Below, one piece after another: positions 1-8,067 of a stretch of DNA of 32,446 nucleotides; position 1 is the stretch's first letter, and every line of letters begins with the position of its first letter. Source of the stretch: an uncultured Verrucomicrobiales bacterium. GTDB taxonomy: Bacteria > Verrucomicrobiota > Verrucomicrobiia > Verrucomicrobiales > Akkermansiaceae. Position numbers and translations under genes: made by a program. Where the stretch lies: the NCBI GenBank assembly GCA_937928545.1, contig CALGJQ010000057.1, positions 1 through 32,446 on the forward strand. The letters are read 5' to 3'. Under the pieces are notes generated by a model. It was not told the DNA's origin, did not search any database, and saw nothing but the letters and a program-made list of their open reading frames with translations.

Positions 1-58
1 TTTCTCTTGCCAGCGAGGGGGGCTGAGCCTATCCCTTCGCCCGTCCTGAATAGGTTCA

Positions 59-134
59 GGGGCGTTAGCTCAGTTGGTAGAGCACCTGCATGGCATGCAG
101 GGGGTCAGCGGTTCGAATCCGCTACGCTCCACCA
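59..134 (+). tRNA. tRNA-Ala (anticodon GGC)
   Basis: The sequence folds as a full cloverleaf: acceptor GGGGCGT/ACGCTCC with one G-T pair, D stem GCTC/GAGC, anticodon stem CCTGC/GCAGG around the loop ATGGCAT (anticodon GGC, alanine), and T stem AGCGG/CCGCT with loop TTCGAAT. The discriminator is A and the CCA end is encoded at 132-134. A T-tailed hairpin follows at 191-212. The gene reads GCC and GCT alanine codons. Confidence 0.97.
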
Positions 135-190
135 TTTTTCGTTTTTCAAGAAAGGCGGGAGATGGGGAAAGGACCTATCTAAGATGATGA

Positions 191-212
191 CCGGCCCAAG
201 GCCGGTTTTTTT
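191..212 (+). terminator. Intrinsic terminator after tRNA-Ala
   Basis: CCGGCC and GGCCGG form a perfect 6-bp stem around a CAA loop and are followed directly by seven T. It lies 57 nt past the tRNA-Ala CCA end and 22 nt before the rsfS start, so it separates the tRNA transcript from the rsfS-cinA operon. Confidence 0.85.
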
Positions 213-234
213 GTCAAATTGACACCACTTTACC

Positions 235-597
235 ATGCTTACCGGAAAAGACCTTGCGATCGCTTGCGCGACTGCCGCTGATGAATTGAAAGCCGAAGAT
301 ATTCGTGTCTTTGATTTACGCGGAATTTCTTCGCTCACCGACTTTATGGTGGTGTGCGCCGGTAATTCGATGCCTCACCTGAAGGCGATTGTCCGAGACG
401 TGGAGGCAAGCGTAAAGGAGAAGGGGTCTGATTCAGCTCTGCAGACAGAAGGAAAAGCGGCGAGCCGCTGGGTGGTGATTGATTTTGTCGATGTCATGGT
501 GCATGTGCTCGATCAGGAATTTAGAGAGCATTATGCCCTTGAAAGTTTGTGGGGCGATGCCAAGGAAGTGGTCTGGAACGATCATGATGAGGATTGA
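235..597 (+). CDS. rsfS: Ribosomal silencing factor RsfS (DUF143 / Iojap family)
   Basis: This 120-residue protein matches RsfS in length and pattern. It has an N-terminal segment with VFDLRGISSLTDFMVVCAGN (about 26-45) and the family's C-terminal signature YALESLWGDA at 100-109. RsfS binds ribosomal protein L14 on the 50S subunit and blocks subunit joining, lowering translation in starvation. The ATG at 235 is the first in frame after the tRNA-Ala terminator, and no good Shine-Dalgarno is visible. The last codons overlap the start of cinA, so the two genes are probably one transcript. The identification is firm; the physiological role is taken from the family. Confidence 0.93.
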   Translation: MLTGKDLAIACATAADELKAEDIRVFDLRGISSLTDFMVVCAGNSMPHLKAIVRDVEASVKEKGSDSALQTEGKAASRWVVIDFVDVMVHVLDQEFREHYALESLWGDAKEVVWNDHDED

Positions 598-1810
598 AAT
601 TATTAACACTGGAACTGAGCTGCTTCTCGGTTCGACTCGCAATACGCACGGGACCTGGATGGGGCAGGAATTGGTGAAACTCGGTCTCCGAGTGCAGCGC
701 CAGACGACCGTGCCGGATGGAGTTGCGATTGAGGATGCTTTGGCGGAATCGACAAAGCGCTCTGATGTGGTCTTGGTGACAGGAGGTCTGGGTCCAACGA
801 GTGATGATATTACTCGTGAGGCGGCGGCGAAGGTTTTGGGGGTTGAATTGATGGAAGATGAGGCTGCTTTGCGCGCCTTGACGGAGTTTTTTGAGAAGCG
901 GAAGAAGCCGATGGTCGATGCGAACCTGAAGCAGGCTCAGAATTTGGTGGGAGCGGATGTTTTGCCAAACCACAACGGAACTGCTCCGGGAATCTATGCT
1001 CCGCCGAGATTGGGTGGGGAGCCAAATTGTGCGGTATTCTTGCTGCCCGGACCTCCACGTGAGCTTTATCCTCTCTTCAATGAGGAGGTGGTGCCGAGGT
1101 TAAAGGCGCTTGGTGGAGTGGAGGTGATTGATTCGGTTCAAGAATTGAAGTTTGTGGGCGTTGGAGAGAGTGAGTTTCAAGATCGCCTCGACGCCAAACT
1201 CGCGGAAGTCGATGGGCTGGAAGTGGGCTATTGCGCTCGGCTTGGTGAGTTAGATTTACGCTTGATCGGAAGCGATGAGGCGATTGCGGGAGGCCGTAAA
1301 TTGGCGGAAGAAATGTTTGGTGACTTTATGGTCTGTGATGATGGCGCGAGCTTGGAAGAAGTCGTAGCGAGGTCTTTGGCGGAAGCAGGGAAGACGCTCG
1401 CGACAGCTGAAAGTTGCACGGGCGGAATGATCGCCAATCGGATCACCGATGTTTCGGGAGCGAGCGCGGTCTTTACCCACGGATTTGTGACCTACTCGAA
1501 TGCTTCTAAAGTTGGCTTGATCGGAGTGAGTGAAGAGAGCTTGGAAAAATTTGGTGCGGTGAGTGAAGAAGTGGCTGGCGAAATGGCGGCAGGGGCGCTG
1601 CGAGTCAGTGGGGCTGATGTTGCGGTGAGTGTGACGGGAATCGCAGGTCCTACTGGCGGGACTGAAGACAAACCGGTGGGAACGGTGTGCTTGGGGATTG
1701 CCACTAAAGATGGTGTCCAAACTTACCGCGAACTTCACCCGCGGAGTCGGCAGGATTTCAAACTCCAAGTCAGTCAGCGGGCGCTCGATCTGGTGAGGCG
1801 TGCGCTTTAG
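587..1810 (+). CDS. cinA: CinA family protein: MoCF-like domain plus NMN amidohydrolase domain
   Basis: From the second of two adjacent ATGs (584 or 587) the protein has 407 residues, normal for full-length CinA. The N-terminal MoCF-type domain carries NTGTELLLG (7-15), VLVTGGLGPTSDDIT (63-77) and LPGPPRELYP (153-162). The C-terminal PncC-type domain carries LATAESCTGG (271-280), the GAVSEEVA segment (323-330) and SVTGIAGPTGG (348-358). The family hydrolyses nicotinamide mononucleotide to NaMN in pyridine nucleotide salvage, and the N-terminal domain acts as an ADP-ribose pyrophosphatase in some members. An upstream in-frame ATG at 479 lies deep inside rsfS and is not credible. The start overlaps the rsfS end by 11-14 nt. 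The stop overlaps the opposing vapC stop by 4 nt. Confidence 0.93.
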   Translation: MRIEIINTGTELLLGSTRNTHGTWMGQELVKLGLRVQRQTTVPDGVAIEDALAESTKRSDVVLVTGGLGPTSDDITREAAAKVLGVELMEDEAALRALTEFFEKRKKPMVDANLKQAQNLVGADVLPNHNGTAPGIYAPPRLGGEPNCAVFLLPGPPRELYPLFNEEVVPRLKALGGVEVIDSVQELKFVGVGESEFQDRLDAKLAEVDGLEVGYCARLGELDLRLIGSDEAIAGGRKLAEEMFGDFMVCDDGASLEEVVARSLAEAGKTLATAESCTGGMIANRITDVSGASAVFTHGFVTYSNASKVGLIGVSEESLEKFGAVSEEVAGEMAAGALRVSGADVAVSVTGIAGPTGGTEDKPVGTVCLGIATKDGVQTYRELHPRSRQDFKLQVSQRALDLVRRAL

Positions 1811-2226
1811 TAGTTCGGATTGAACTTTCCGTTGTAGCCCGGACGATAGAGGTGGATTTTCAAGACCTCTGCCATTATGGGGAAGTGCTTGTCGTGAGCG
1901 AAGACCGTGGCCTCCTTCTCCTTCGCAATGGTGGCGATTAAGATGTCATTCCACGGGACAGTGTGTCCGGCGGCACGAAGTTTGGCGTAGTTTTCCGCGC
2001 CTTTTCGCCAGAGTTTTTGGTCATTGGTGATGTAGGGGATGATGTCGAACCAAGCTTTAATCTCGGCGACTTCATTCGGCCTCGCTCCGCCGAGGAACTC
2101 GAGTTCGACGGGGCCACAAAGCGCGCCTTCGAAGGCATCGAGAAGGCCTTTGACGGCGAGCTTTGTGGGGAGATCTCCATCACGACGGAAAAAGTCCACC
2201 CAAGCAGAGGTGTCAATAATGACCAT
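1807..2226 (-). CDS. vapC: VapC-type PIN-domain toxin ribonuclease
   Basis: This 139-residue PIN-domain protein retains the acidic residues of the active site: D5 in VIIDTSAW, E43 in the ELEFLGG segment, D94 in PWNDILIA and D112 in FAHDKHF. VapC toxins are Mg2+-dependent RNases that usually cut initiator tRNA or rRNA loops and are neutralised by the VapB partner. The gene lies 12 nt downstream of a VapB-like gene on the same strand, the standard antitoxin-first order. Its TAA stop overlaps the cinA TAG stop (shared TTAG), so the two genes converge without room for a terminator. With every acidic residue present, the toxin looks intact. Its RNA target cannot be read from sequence. Confidence 0.88.
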   Translation of the reverse strand: MVIIDTSAWVDFFRRDGDLPTKLAVKGLLDAFEGALCGPVELEFLGGARPNEVAEIKAWFDIIPYITNDQKLWRKGAENYAKLRAAGHTVPWNDILIATIAKEKEATVFAHDKHFPIMAEVLKIHLYRPGYNGKFNPNY

Positions 2227-2238
2227 GGTGTTTGGGGA

Positions 2239-2445
2239 TTAGCGATCTATGGACTCTAGCTCGTCATTGGTCATTGGATAGTCGGCAAAGCCGCCCTCCA
2301 TCACCTTATTGGCGAACTTACGAACCATTTCACGCTTCACAAACTCCGTAGCAGCTTTCGTTACGGCTGGTCCCTTCTTGGACTCACCGGTTAGCTCCAT
2401 CGCGTTATCCAAGACTTCATCGTCAATCTCGATTGTGATTCTCAT
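2239..2445 (-). CDS. vapB: VapB-type antitoxin
   Basis: This 68-residue protein starts with a short beta-strand/helix pattern (MRITIEIDDEVLDNAMELTG) typical of small VapB antitoxins of the DUF2191 kind, which bind DNA through an N-terminal ribbon-helix module. The acidic C-terminal part (GGFADYPMTNDELESIDR) is the likely toxin-wrapping tail. It lies directly upstream of vapC. No Shine-Dalgarno precedes the ATG, and instead a run of pyrimidines (TTCTCCCC) abuts it. A dyad (TGACAT-N11-ATGTCA) lies 10 nt upstream and is a good candidate for autorepression by the VapBC complex. Confidence 0.82.
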   Translation of the reverse strand: MRITIEIDDEVLDNAMELTGESKKGPAVTKAATEFVKREMVRKFANKVMEGGFADYPMTNDELESIDR

Positions 2446-2455
2446 GGGGAGAAAA

Positions 2456-2478
2456 TGACATTAAGTATGATTATGTCA
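2456..2478. promoter_or_regulatory. Candidate vapBC operator (TGACAT-N11-ATGTCA dyad)
   Basis: Two perfect 6-bp arms, TGACAT at 2456-2461 and ATGTCA at 2473-2478, are 17 bp apart (about 1.6 helical turns) and end 10 nt before the vapB start codon. On the minus strand the outer arm is part of a TTGACA hexamer, so a repressor bound here would cover a likely -35 box. Autoregulation by VapBC complexes is known for the family; binding at this site is inference. Confidence 0.55.
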
Positions 2479-2505
2479 ATTGAGAAATACTCTTTTTGAG
2501 GATTT

Positions 2506-5310
2506 TCACTCCTCCTTTGAGTCAGGAACAATCTCGTAAAGGAGAGCGTTCTTCTTAGTGAGATACTTCGTTGCGAGGGCATTCAGCTCATCAACCGTGA
2601 CATTTCCATAGTCGCTATCGCGATCGCGAGCCCAGTCGAGTTTGTGTGGGTGTTCTTGGCTACTCCCAAGAACCGTGCCAAGCCAGTAGCCATTGTCACG
2701 GAGGCTTTCCTTGAGGCCAGACTCGATTGGTTTCAGTGAACGCTCCAGTTCATCTTGAGTCACGCCATCGGTGGACATCTTGTCAGCAATCGTGATCATG
2801 AGCTCGCCATACTTTTTGGTTTCCTCGGGTTTGACCTGAGCCATCGCTTGGAGGATGCCCATGTCGAGTTCCTGGCTTGGAGAAGATCCAGCACGAGGGC
2901 TGTAAGAGCCGCCGAGCTTCTCGCGGATTTCTTCGCGGAGGCGATCGCTAAGAATGGAAGCGAGGATATTGAATCGGCGGGAGGTTTTTACGTCATTGCC
3001 GGTGGCGGGAATCTTCCAAGCGACCATCGCAGCGGCATTAGGGATTTTAGAATCAAAGGTCAGCTTCATCGCGCCGGGGCGGGCGGGGAAATTGATCTTA
3101 CGACGTTCCGCGAAATCGGGTTTCGCTGTCTTGCGCTCGGGGAGGGAGCCGAAGGTTTTCAAAATGAGAGGGAGAGCAACTTTAGGATCAAGGTCTCCCA
3201 CGAGAGTGAGTTCAAGTGGCGCTTCCTTGAAAGCGGGCATAAGCCAGTTTTTGGCCATCTCGCTGGAGTAGGACAGAGCCTTTTCCTGAGTGGGGAAATC
3301 GAATCGGAAGTCTCCGCCGTAGAGGTGATGAGAAACCTTCACCATGGCACCTTGCATCGAGTGCTCCAGTTGTTTGTAGAGCATCGGGAGAGCCATCTTA
3401 AACATCCGCTCGCCTTCGGGGCGGAAGCCGGGGTCAGTGAGGTAGGCGCACATGAGTTGGAGTTGGAGCTCGAGGTCTTCCGGAGTGGTACGACCGCTCA
3501 GCGAGAAGCTCGCTTCGCCAACTTGGAAGCCGACTCCGACGTTTTTCCCGGCAAGGATACGCTCGAGGTCATCGGCGGAGTGTTGCCCTAGGCCGCCAGC
3601 TTCTAAGATGGCGCTGGCGAAGCGGTCGAGTCCTGCACTTCCCTCTGGCTGGGTAAGCTGGCCGGAACCGAAGCGGGCATTGATGCTGATCGAGTTCTTT
3701 TGGAAATCGGTTTTCTTATAGTTCACGCGGATATTATTCGAGAGCATGAGCTGAGTGGCATCGAGATCTTCAATTTTTGTCTCCTGTGTGGCTGTACCTG
3801 CGGTGCCGAAATCGGTGTAAGCGAAGGGGGCGAGCTTTTCCTCGGAAGGAGCGGTAACTTCGCTCTCTTGGCTTTTAAGGAAAATCTCTTTGAGTTCTTG
3901 ATCAGCTCCTTCGGGAGCTTCGCGGGTGGTGAGAACGAGTGAGAGGTCCTCGGTATCCCAAAACTCGTTGAAGGCCTTTTGGCAGGCTTCGACGGTGATT
4001 TTTTCCAAGGCTCCTTTCACCAAAGCGAGGTCATCCTCGGGAGTGGTGAAGACGTTTTTCTGGCCGATGGCACCGACGAAGGTCATTGCGATCCCGGGAG
4101 AGCGGCGAGTGTCCTTTCGCTTCACGGCTTCTTCGGCCATGTTGGTGAGCTTTGCCTTAGCTTCAGTGAGTTCGTCTTCGGTGAAGCCGAATTTGACAGC
4201 TTTGCGGAGTTCTTGTTCGAGCACGGGGACCGCTTCCTTCCACTTACCTTCAGCAGGAGTGACTTCGAGGCCACCTTGTTCGATTTGGCTGAAGAGGACC
4301 GAGCGTCCTGCTCCGCCACCGAGGATGGGAGAACCTTCTTCTTTGGCAAGGACCTCGAAGCGTCGGTTGATGATGCCGTTGGCGATGGCGAGGGGGTATT
4401 GTTCGGTGCGGGTTAAGGCGCTGTCGGGCTTCGTTTTATAGGCCCGGAGAGAGTAGAGAGAGATGCCAGCGGAGGGGACTTCCTTGTCGGTAAAGACGGC
4501 GGAGCGGAGACCATGGCCGGTCGGAGGAACGTCCTTTGCGGGGTTTTCACTTGGTTTGGCTGGGTTTTGAAGGGAGATGAAAGTCTCTCGGACTCTCTTT
4601 TCCATTTCTTTGGGATCAATGTCGCCAACCACGATGAAAGTCATGCGCTCGGGCGTGTAGAATCGGGAATAGAAGTCGACGAAGCGCTCACGTGGGGCCT
4701 TGTTGATCACTTCCTCGGTTCCAATAGGGACGCGCTGCATGAGGCGGGAACCCGGAAGGAGATACTCGAACTGCTTAAGCATCATGCGGTAGCCGACGGA
4801 GTCGCGGGAGGTTTTTTCGGAGATGATGACGCCGCGTTCCTTGTCGATTTCTTCAGTGGTAAGGAGCGCGCCATCGGCGAAGTCTCGCATTACGGTGAGG
4901 GTGAGATCCATGGTCTCCTCATCGAGGTTAGGGAGGTCGAGCATGTAGACTGTCTCATCGAAGGAAGTGTAAGCATTGGCATGGGCCCCGAACTGAATGC
5001 CGAGGCGTTGCATCTTCGGGATGAGTTCGGCGGGGGTGAAGTTTTTGGAACCATTGAAAACCATGTGCTCGAGGAAGTGAGCAAGTCCGCGTTGATCATC
5101 AGACTCCATGAGCGAGCCGGCGGCGATGTGGAGACGGACTGAGAATTTCCCCGGAGGTTCGGCATTTGGGTAGATGATGTAGTTAAAGCCATTATCCATC
5201 GATCCGAAGAGGGCCTTGGGGTCGGGTTTGAGATCGGAGCCTGCACCTGCGACGGGATTGGCGGAGAGCGGCAGAATAAGGGCGGTGGCCAGAGAAAAGA
5301 GTGATTTCAT
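2506..5310 (-). CDS. Secreted M16-family zinc metallopeptidase (pitrilysin/PqqL-like)
   Basis: This 934-residue protein has the two-halved layout of long M16 peptidases. An N-terminal signal peptide (residues 1 to about 23, ending ANPVAGA) points to export. The inverted zinc motif HFLEH is at 78-82, and the segment EIDKERGVIISE (154-165) supplies the distal glutamate about 76 residues later. A second pair of M16 domains after about residue 520 lacks HxxEH and is the usual inactive half that closes the chamber. M16 enzymes degrade small peptides inside a clam-shell cavity. The gene stands alone and is divergent from the sugar isomerase gene, with about 100 nt between them. The ATG is preceded by a C/T-rich stretch rather than a Shine-Dalgarno. 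Confidence 0.92.
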   Translation of the reverse strand: MKSLFSLATALILPLSANPVAGAGSDLKPDPKALFGSMDNGFNYIIYPNAEPPGKFSVRLHIAAGSLMESDDQRGLAHFLEHMVFNGSKNFTPAELIPKMQRLGIQFGAHANAYTSFDETVYMLDLPNLDEETMDLTLTVMRDFADGALLTTEEIDKERGVIISEKTSRDSVGYRMMLKQFEYLLPGSRLMQRVPIGTEEVINKAPRERFVDFYSRFYTPERMTFIVVGDIDPKEMEKRVRETFISLQNPAKPSENPAKDVPPTGHGLRSAVFTDKEVPSAGISLYSLRAYKTKPDSALTRTEQYPLAIANGIINRRFEVLAKEEGSPILGGGAGRSVLFSQIEQGGLEVTPAEGKWKEAVPVLEQELRKAVKFGFTEDELTEAKAKLTNMAEEAVKRKDTRRSPGIAMTFVGAIGQKNVFTTPEDDLALVKGALEKITVEACQKAFNEFWDTEDLSLVLTTREAPEGADQELKEIFLKSQESEVTAPSEEKLAPFAYTDFGTAGTATQETKIEDLDATQLMLSNNIRVNYKKTDFQKNSISINARFGSGQLTQPEGSAGLDRFASAILEAGGLGQHSADDLERILAGKNVGVGFQVGEASFSLSGRTTPEDLELQLQLMCAYLTDPGFRPEGERMFKMALPMLYKQLEHSMQGAMVKVSHHLYGGDFRFDFPTQEKALSYSSEMAKNWLMPAFKEAPLELTLVGDLDPKVALPLILKTFGSLPERKTAKPDFAERRKINFPARPGAMKLTFDSKIPNAAAMVAWKIPATGNDVKTSRRFNILASILSDRLREEIREKLGGSYSPRAGSSPSQELDMGILQAMAQVKPEETKKYGELMITIADKMSTDGVTQDELERSLKPIESGLKESLRDNGYWLGTVLGSSQEHPHKLDWARDRDSDYGNVTVDELNALATKYLTKKNALLYEIVPDSKEE

Positions 5311-5413
5311 GAATGGGAAAAGAGTAGCGGAGTCGCTTCGGAATGAAAGCGAGGAAAGCTGGTGGTTTTGTTTTTGTGATTTCAGATTGTCACTTCATTG
5401 GAGAGAGGGCTTG

Positions 5414-6316
5414 ATGTCGGGAATGAAACGTCGTCATTTTTTGACTCAATCTGGGCTTGCTGCTGTGGGAGTGGGGCTGGCTAAAGCTGATGCGAGCAAA
5501 GCGAGCGAGTGTCCGCTGATTCTTTTTGAGAAGCCGATGCAGACTTTGGGCTATGAGCAGATGGGCGAGGAGCTCGCGAAGATGGGAGTGAAAGGGATCG
5601 AGGCGACGATTCGAAGAGGAGGTCACATTGAGCAGAAAGACGCCGAAAGCGAGGTCCCGAAGATGGTGGCGAGCTTAGCGAAAAACGGGCAAACGGCTGT
5701 TATTGCGGCGACCAATGTGAGTGAAGCGAACGAGGAGACGGCGAAGTTTCTCCAGATTCTGAAAGCGAATGGCATCACGAAGTATCGCATGGATTACTAT
5801 CGCTATGATTTTAAGAAGGATCTCCTCCCACAGGTGAAGGAGAATAGCGCGAAGCTCAAAGAGCTGGTTGCGCTAAATAAGGAGATTGGGATGCAGTCAC
5901 TGTATCAAGTCCACGCGGGTCATAAAATGGCGGGTTCTTTGGTGTGGGATTTGGCGTATATGTTCGATGGTATTTCTCCGGAAGACGGCGCGATTGCCTT
6001 TGATTTACGGCACGTGAAAGTGGAGACGGGCTTGTCTTTTAAGCTGGCCTTGGCGGCATTGAAGAAGCACATCCGCTCGATCTACGTCAAAGACTCTAAG
6101 TGGACGGGCGAGCGAGGAAATAAGATTAAGAATGTCCCGCTCGATACCGGCTTAGTGAATCAAAAGGTCTACGATGAGGTGCGAGATGGACTGCCGGTCT
6201 TGCCAGTGTCACTTCATATGGAGTGGGGCAAGGCGAGTATTTACCCGAAGGCGGATGTCATGGAAGCGGTCGAGAACTTTGCACGGGATGTCAAAGTGCT
6301 GAAGACTTGGCTTTAG
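5414..6316 (+). CDS. Tat-signal sugar phosphate isomerase/epimerase-like TIM-barrel protein
   Basis: From ATG 5414 the protein has 300 residues. It opens with a twin-arginine type signal: K5-R6-R7-H-F-L followed by a hydrophobic stretch (SGLAAVGVGLAKA). The rest resembles the xylose-isomerase-like TIM barrel family (AP_endonuc_2): early GYEQMGEELAKMGVKGIEA, a middle ITKYRMDYYRYD, and a late RSIYVKDSKW strand with charged residues that would line a metal site. A GAGAGAGGG ribosome-binding site at 5401-5409 supports this start over the longer frame beginning at 5216. Proteins of this type in Planctomycetes and Verrucomicrobia often act on periplasmic sugars, but the substrate here is unknown. 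The stop overlaps the opposing glycosyltransferase stop by 4 nt. Confidence 0.75.
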   Translation: MSGMKRRHFLTQSGLAAVGVGLAKADASKASECPLILFEKPMQTLGYEQMGEELAKMGVKGIEATIRRGGHIEQKDAESEVPKMVASLAKNGQTAVIAATNVSEANEETAKFLQILKANGITKYRMDYYRYDFKKDLLPQVKENSAKLKELVALNKEIGMQSLYQVHAGHKMAGSLVWDLAYMFDGISPEDGAIAFDLRHVKVETGLSFKLALAALKKHIRSIYVKDSKWTGERGNKIKNVPLDTGLVNQKVYDEVRDGLPVLPVSLHMEWGKASIYPKADVMEAVENFARDVKVLKTWL

Positions 6317-7641
6317 CCTTCTTTGAGGCGTGACCTGAGAAAGTGGAAGCGTTGAGGCTTGAGAAATTGCTCAAGGAGAGCTTCGCGGGGAAGCCAAGTG
6401 AGTGGGCCGACTTTTTCAATTTTGCTGACGACGGTCGCGAGAGTCCGAGAGTAAGTGGCGAGGGTCCAAGGAGAGGTGTCGATCTCGGCTGCGGGATTTT
6501 TTAAAGCGGTCGCTAGCCAGTCACGGAGCCAAGGGAGAGGCACGTTTTTGATGACATGGACTTGGAGTTTTTCAGGGAGGTTTCCGAAGTCGACTTCATC
6601 GTTCTTTGAGAAGTTGAGCCATGCGGACTTTAGCTGATCCTGAGTGAGGGGGCTTCCATAGGCCGACATCGTGCGCTGGAGTTCTTCGAAAAAGCACTCC
6701 TGTAGATCGGGGAGATTTTTTAGCGGAATGGGGATGCTTTGATAAAGCGTGCCGTAGGGGGTGAAGTCTTTGGTGATCTCGGGAAGGTCACGGCCGATGA
6801 GGGGCTTTTTGAGGAAAGCGGGATCGAGAAAAGTGAGGCCAAAGCCCTCGGTGATCGAGGTGGTGACAAAGTGGCTGGATCGTTCGAGCCAGTCTTTAAA
6901 GCTCCCCGGATTCCGGCCTACGACGTCAAATTCGATGGGGAGGTTTTGCTCTTTCGCGAGGGACTCCCAGTCGTCGTGAAGAAATTGCGGTTCCTCCGAT
7001 CCGGCGCGAAGGGCGATGGCAAAGCGGGTTCCTTCCGGAGCGTGAGCGGCGAGGAGGCAGAGTTCGCCAAGGTTCTTGCGGCGGATGCCTCGGACGGGAT
7101 AGAAGAGAAGTTGTTCTTCTGGGAAGGAACCGGATAGGGTGGGCGGATTGATGGCATTGGGGAGGAAGTGGCAACGCGCCTCTGGGATGCCGGCCTTTTT
7201 TAAGGTCTCCAAATCCCGCCGATTCACAGTGGCGTAGTGAATGTGAGGAGCGAGGGGGTAGATGTTTTCGCGATCTCCAAGAAGTTGATAGTTTTCGGGG
7301 CGGCCGTCTTCCACGAAGTCGTGGATTTGCATCAGGATCTTTTTCCCGGAGCGAGCGGCGGCTTCGATGAGATCGGGATAGGCGACATTGAGGCCGAGGG
7401 TGGGATTATGGATGATCCAGAGGTCGGCGGGGACTTCGAGTAGTTGAGCGAGGGGGATTTGGCCTTCTTTTTGGTAGTCCAGTTCGGGAATGAGGAGGTT
7501 TTGGCATCCCCAATCGACGGCGGGGCCGCTGGAGGCGACGACGACCTCATGGCCTTGATCGCGGAGGACTTTGACTTGCGACTCGATGACACGTGTGACT
7601 CCTCCGGGGCGCAGATGATAGTGAACGATGAGAACGGTCAT
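6313..7641 (-). CDS. Glycosyltransferase, GT4-like (GT-B fold)
   Basis: The ATG at 7641 gives 442 residues and begins with the standard GT-B N-terminal strand and glycine-rich loop (MTVLIVHYHLRPGGVTRVIE). The C-terminal Rossmann half contains ITEGFGLTFLDPAFLKKPLI, with the E-x7-E-like nucleotide-sugar motif degenerate in its second half. A middle segment LLFYPVRGIRRKNLGELC is the donor-binding linker strand typical of GT4. About 100 extra residues at the C-terminus are not part of the catalytic fold. An in-frame ATG at 7686 would add 15 residues with no family support. The acceptor is unknown; no other polysaccharide genes are nearby. Confidence 0.72.
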   Translation of the reverse strand: MTVLIVHYHLRPGGVTRVIESQVKVLRDQGHEVVVASSGPAVDWGCQNLLIPELDYQKEGQIPLAQLLEVPADLWIIHNPTLGLNVAYPDLIEAAARSGKKILMQIHDFVEDGRPENYQLLGDRENIYPLAPHIHYATVNRRDLETLKKAGIPEARCHFLPNAINPPTLSGSFPEEQLLFYPVRGIRRKNLGELCLLAAHAPEGTRFAIALRAGSEEPQFLHDDWESLAKEQNLPIEFDVVGRNPGSFKDWLERSSHFVTTSITEGFGLTFLDPAFLKKPLIGRDLPEITKDFTPYGTLYQSIPIPLKNLPDLQECFFEELQRTMSAYGSPLTQDQLKSAWLNFSKNDEVDFGNLPEKLQVHVIKNVPLPWLRDWLATALKNPAAEIDTSPWTLATYSRTLATVVSKIEKVGPLTWLPREALLEQFLKPQRFHFLRSRLKEG

Positions 7642-7709
7642 TTTAAAGGGGAAGCGCAAGTCTGCATGATAGCGTTGCGATGGCAACTGGGATTCGATAG
7701 CCTTCGCGC

Positions 7710-8024
7710 ATGAAGAATACCCCTTGGTGGCAGATGTCGCTTGCGATTGCGGCGGTGACGCTGGGTGATCGTAAGAAGCGCCGAAGATTCATTTCGGGTC
7801 TTTTGTTTTTCAGTTTGGCCTACTTTTGCTTTGGGAACTGGGTGATCGACTCTTGGTTGGGTCGAGGGCTGGGGCGGATGCTAACCTATTGGGGTTTTAT
7901 GGCTCTGATGCTTGTCTTTGTGATGCTCTTTACTCTTTACGATGCCTTGGCGGTGATTGGAGAAGAACGGCAGAAAATGGGATTGAGCAAACCGAAGGTG
8001 GATGAGGAAATTTCGCGAGAGTAA
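7710..8024 (+). CDS. Small two-helix membrane protein, unknown function
   Basis: I do not recognise this 104-residue protein. It has a basic patch (DRKKRRRF, about 20-27), then two hydrophobic helices (about 28-49 and 57-78), then a charged tail rich in E and K. The positive-inside rule puts both ends in the cytoplasm. It is divergent from the glycosyltransferase gene and 43 nt upstream of the dipeptidase gene. Its ATG has no visible Shine-Dalgarno. Codon use and the regular hydrophobic pattern support a real gene. Confidence 0.6.
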   Translation: MKNTPWWQMSLAIAAVTLGDRKKRRRFISGLLFFSLAYFCFGNWVIDSWLGRGLGRMLTYWGFMALMLVFVMLFTLYDALAVIGEERQKMGLSKPKVDEEISRE

Positions 8025-8067
8025 TTTGTGACTTGCGAGTTTGCTGGCCTCGCCTCATCCATTTGGC

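Noticed and set aside
2755..3591. 278-residue plus-strand open frame inside the M16 peptidase gene
   Set aside because: It is fully antisense to a well-supported coding sequence, with no family motif; a shadow of the codon bias.
5375..5400. GTGA-N10-TCAC dyad between the M16 and sugar isomerase genes
   Set aside because: Spacing does not fit CRP, Rex or another known consensus, and the arms are only 4 bp.
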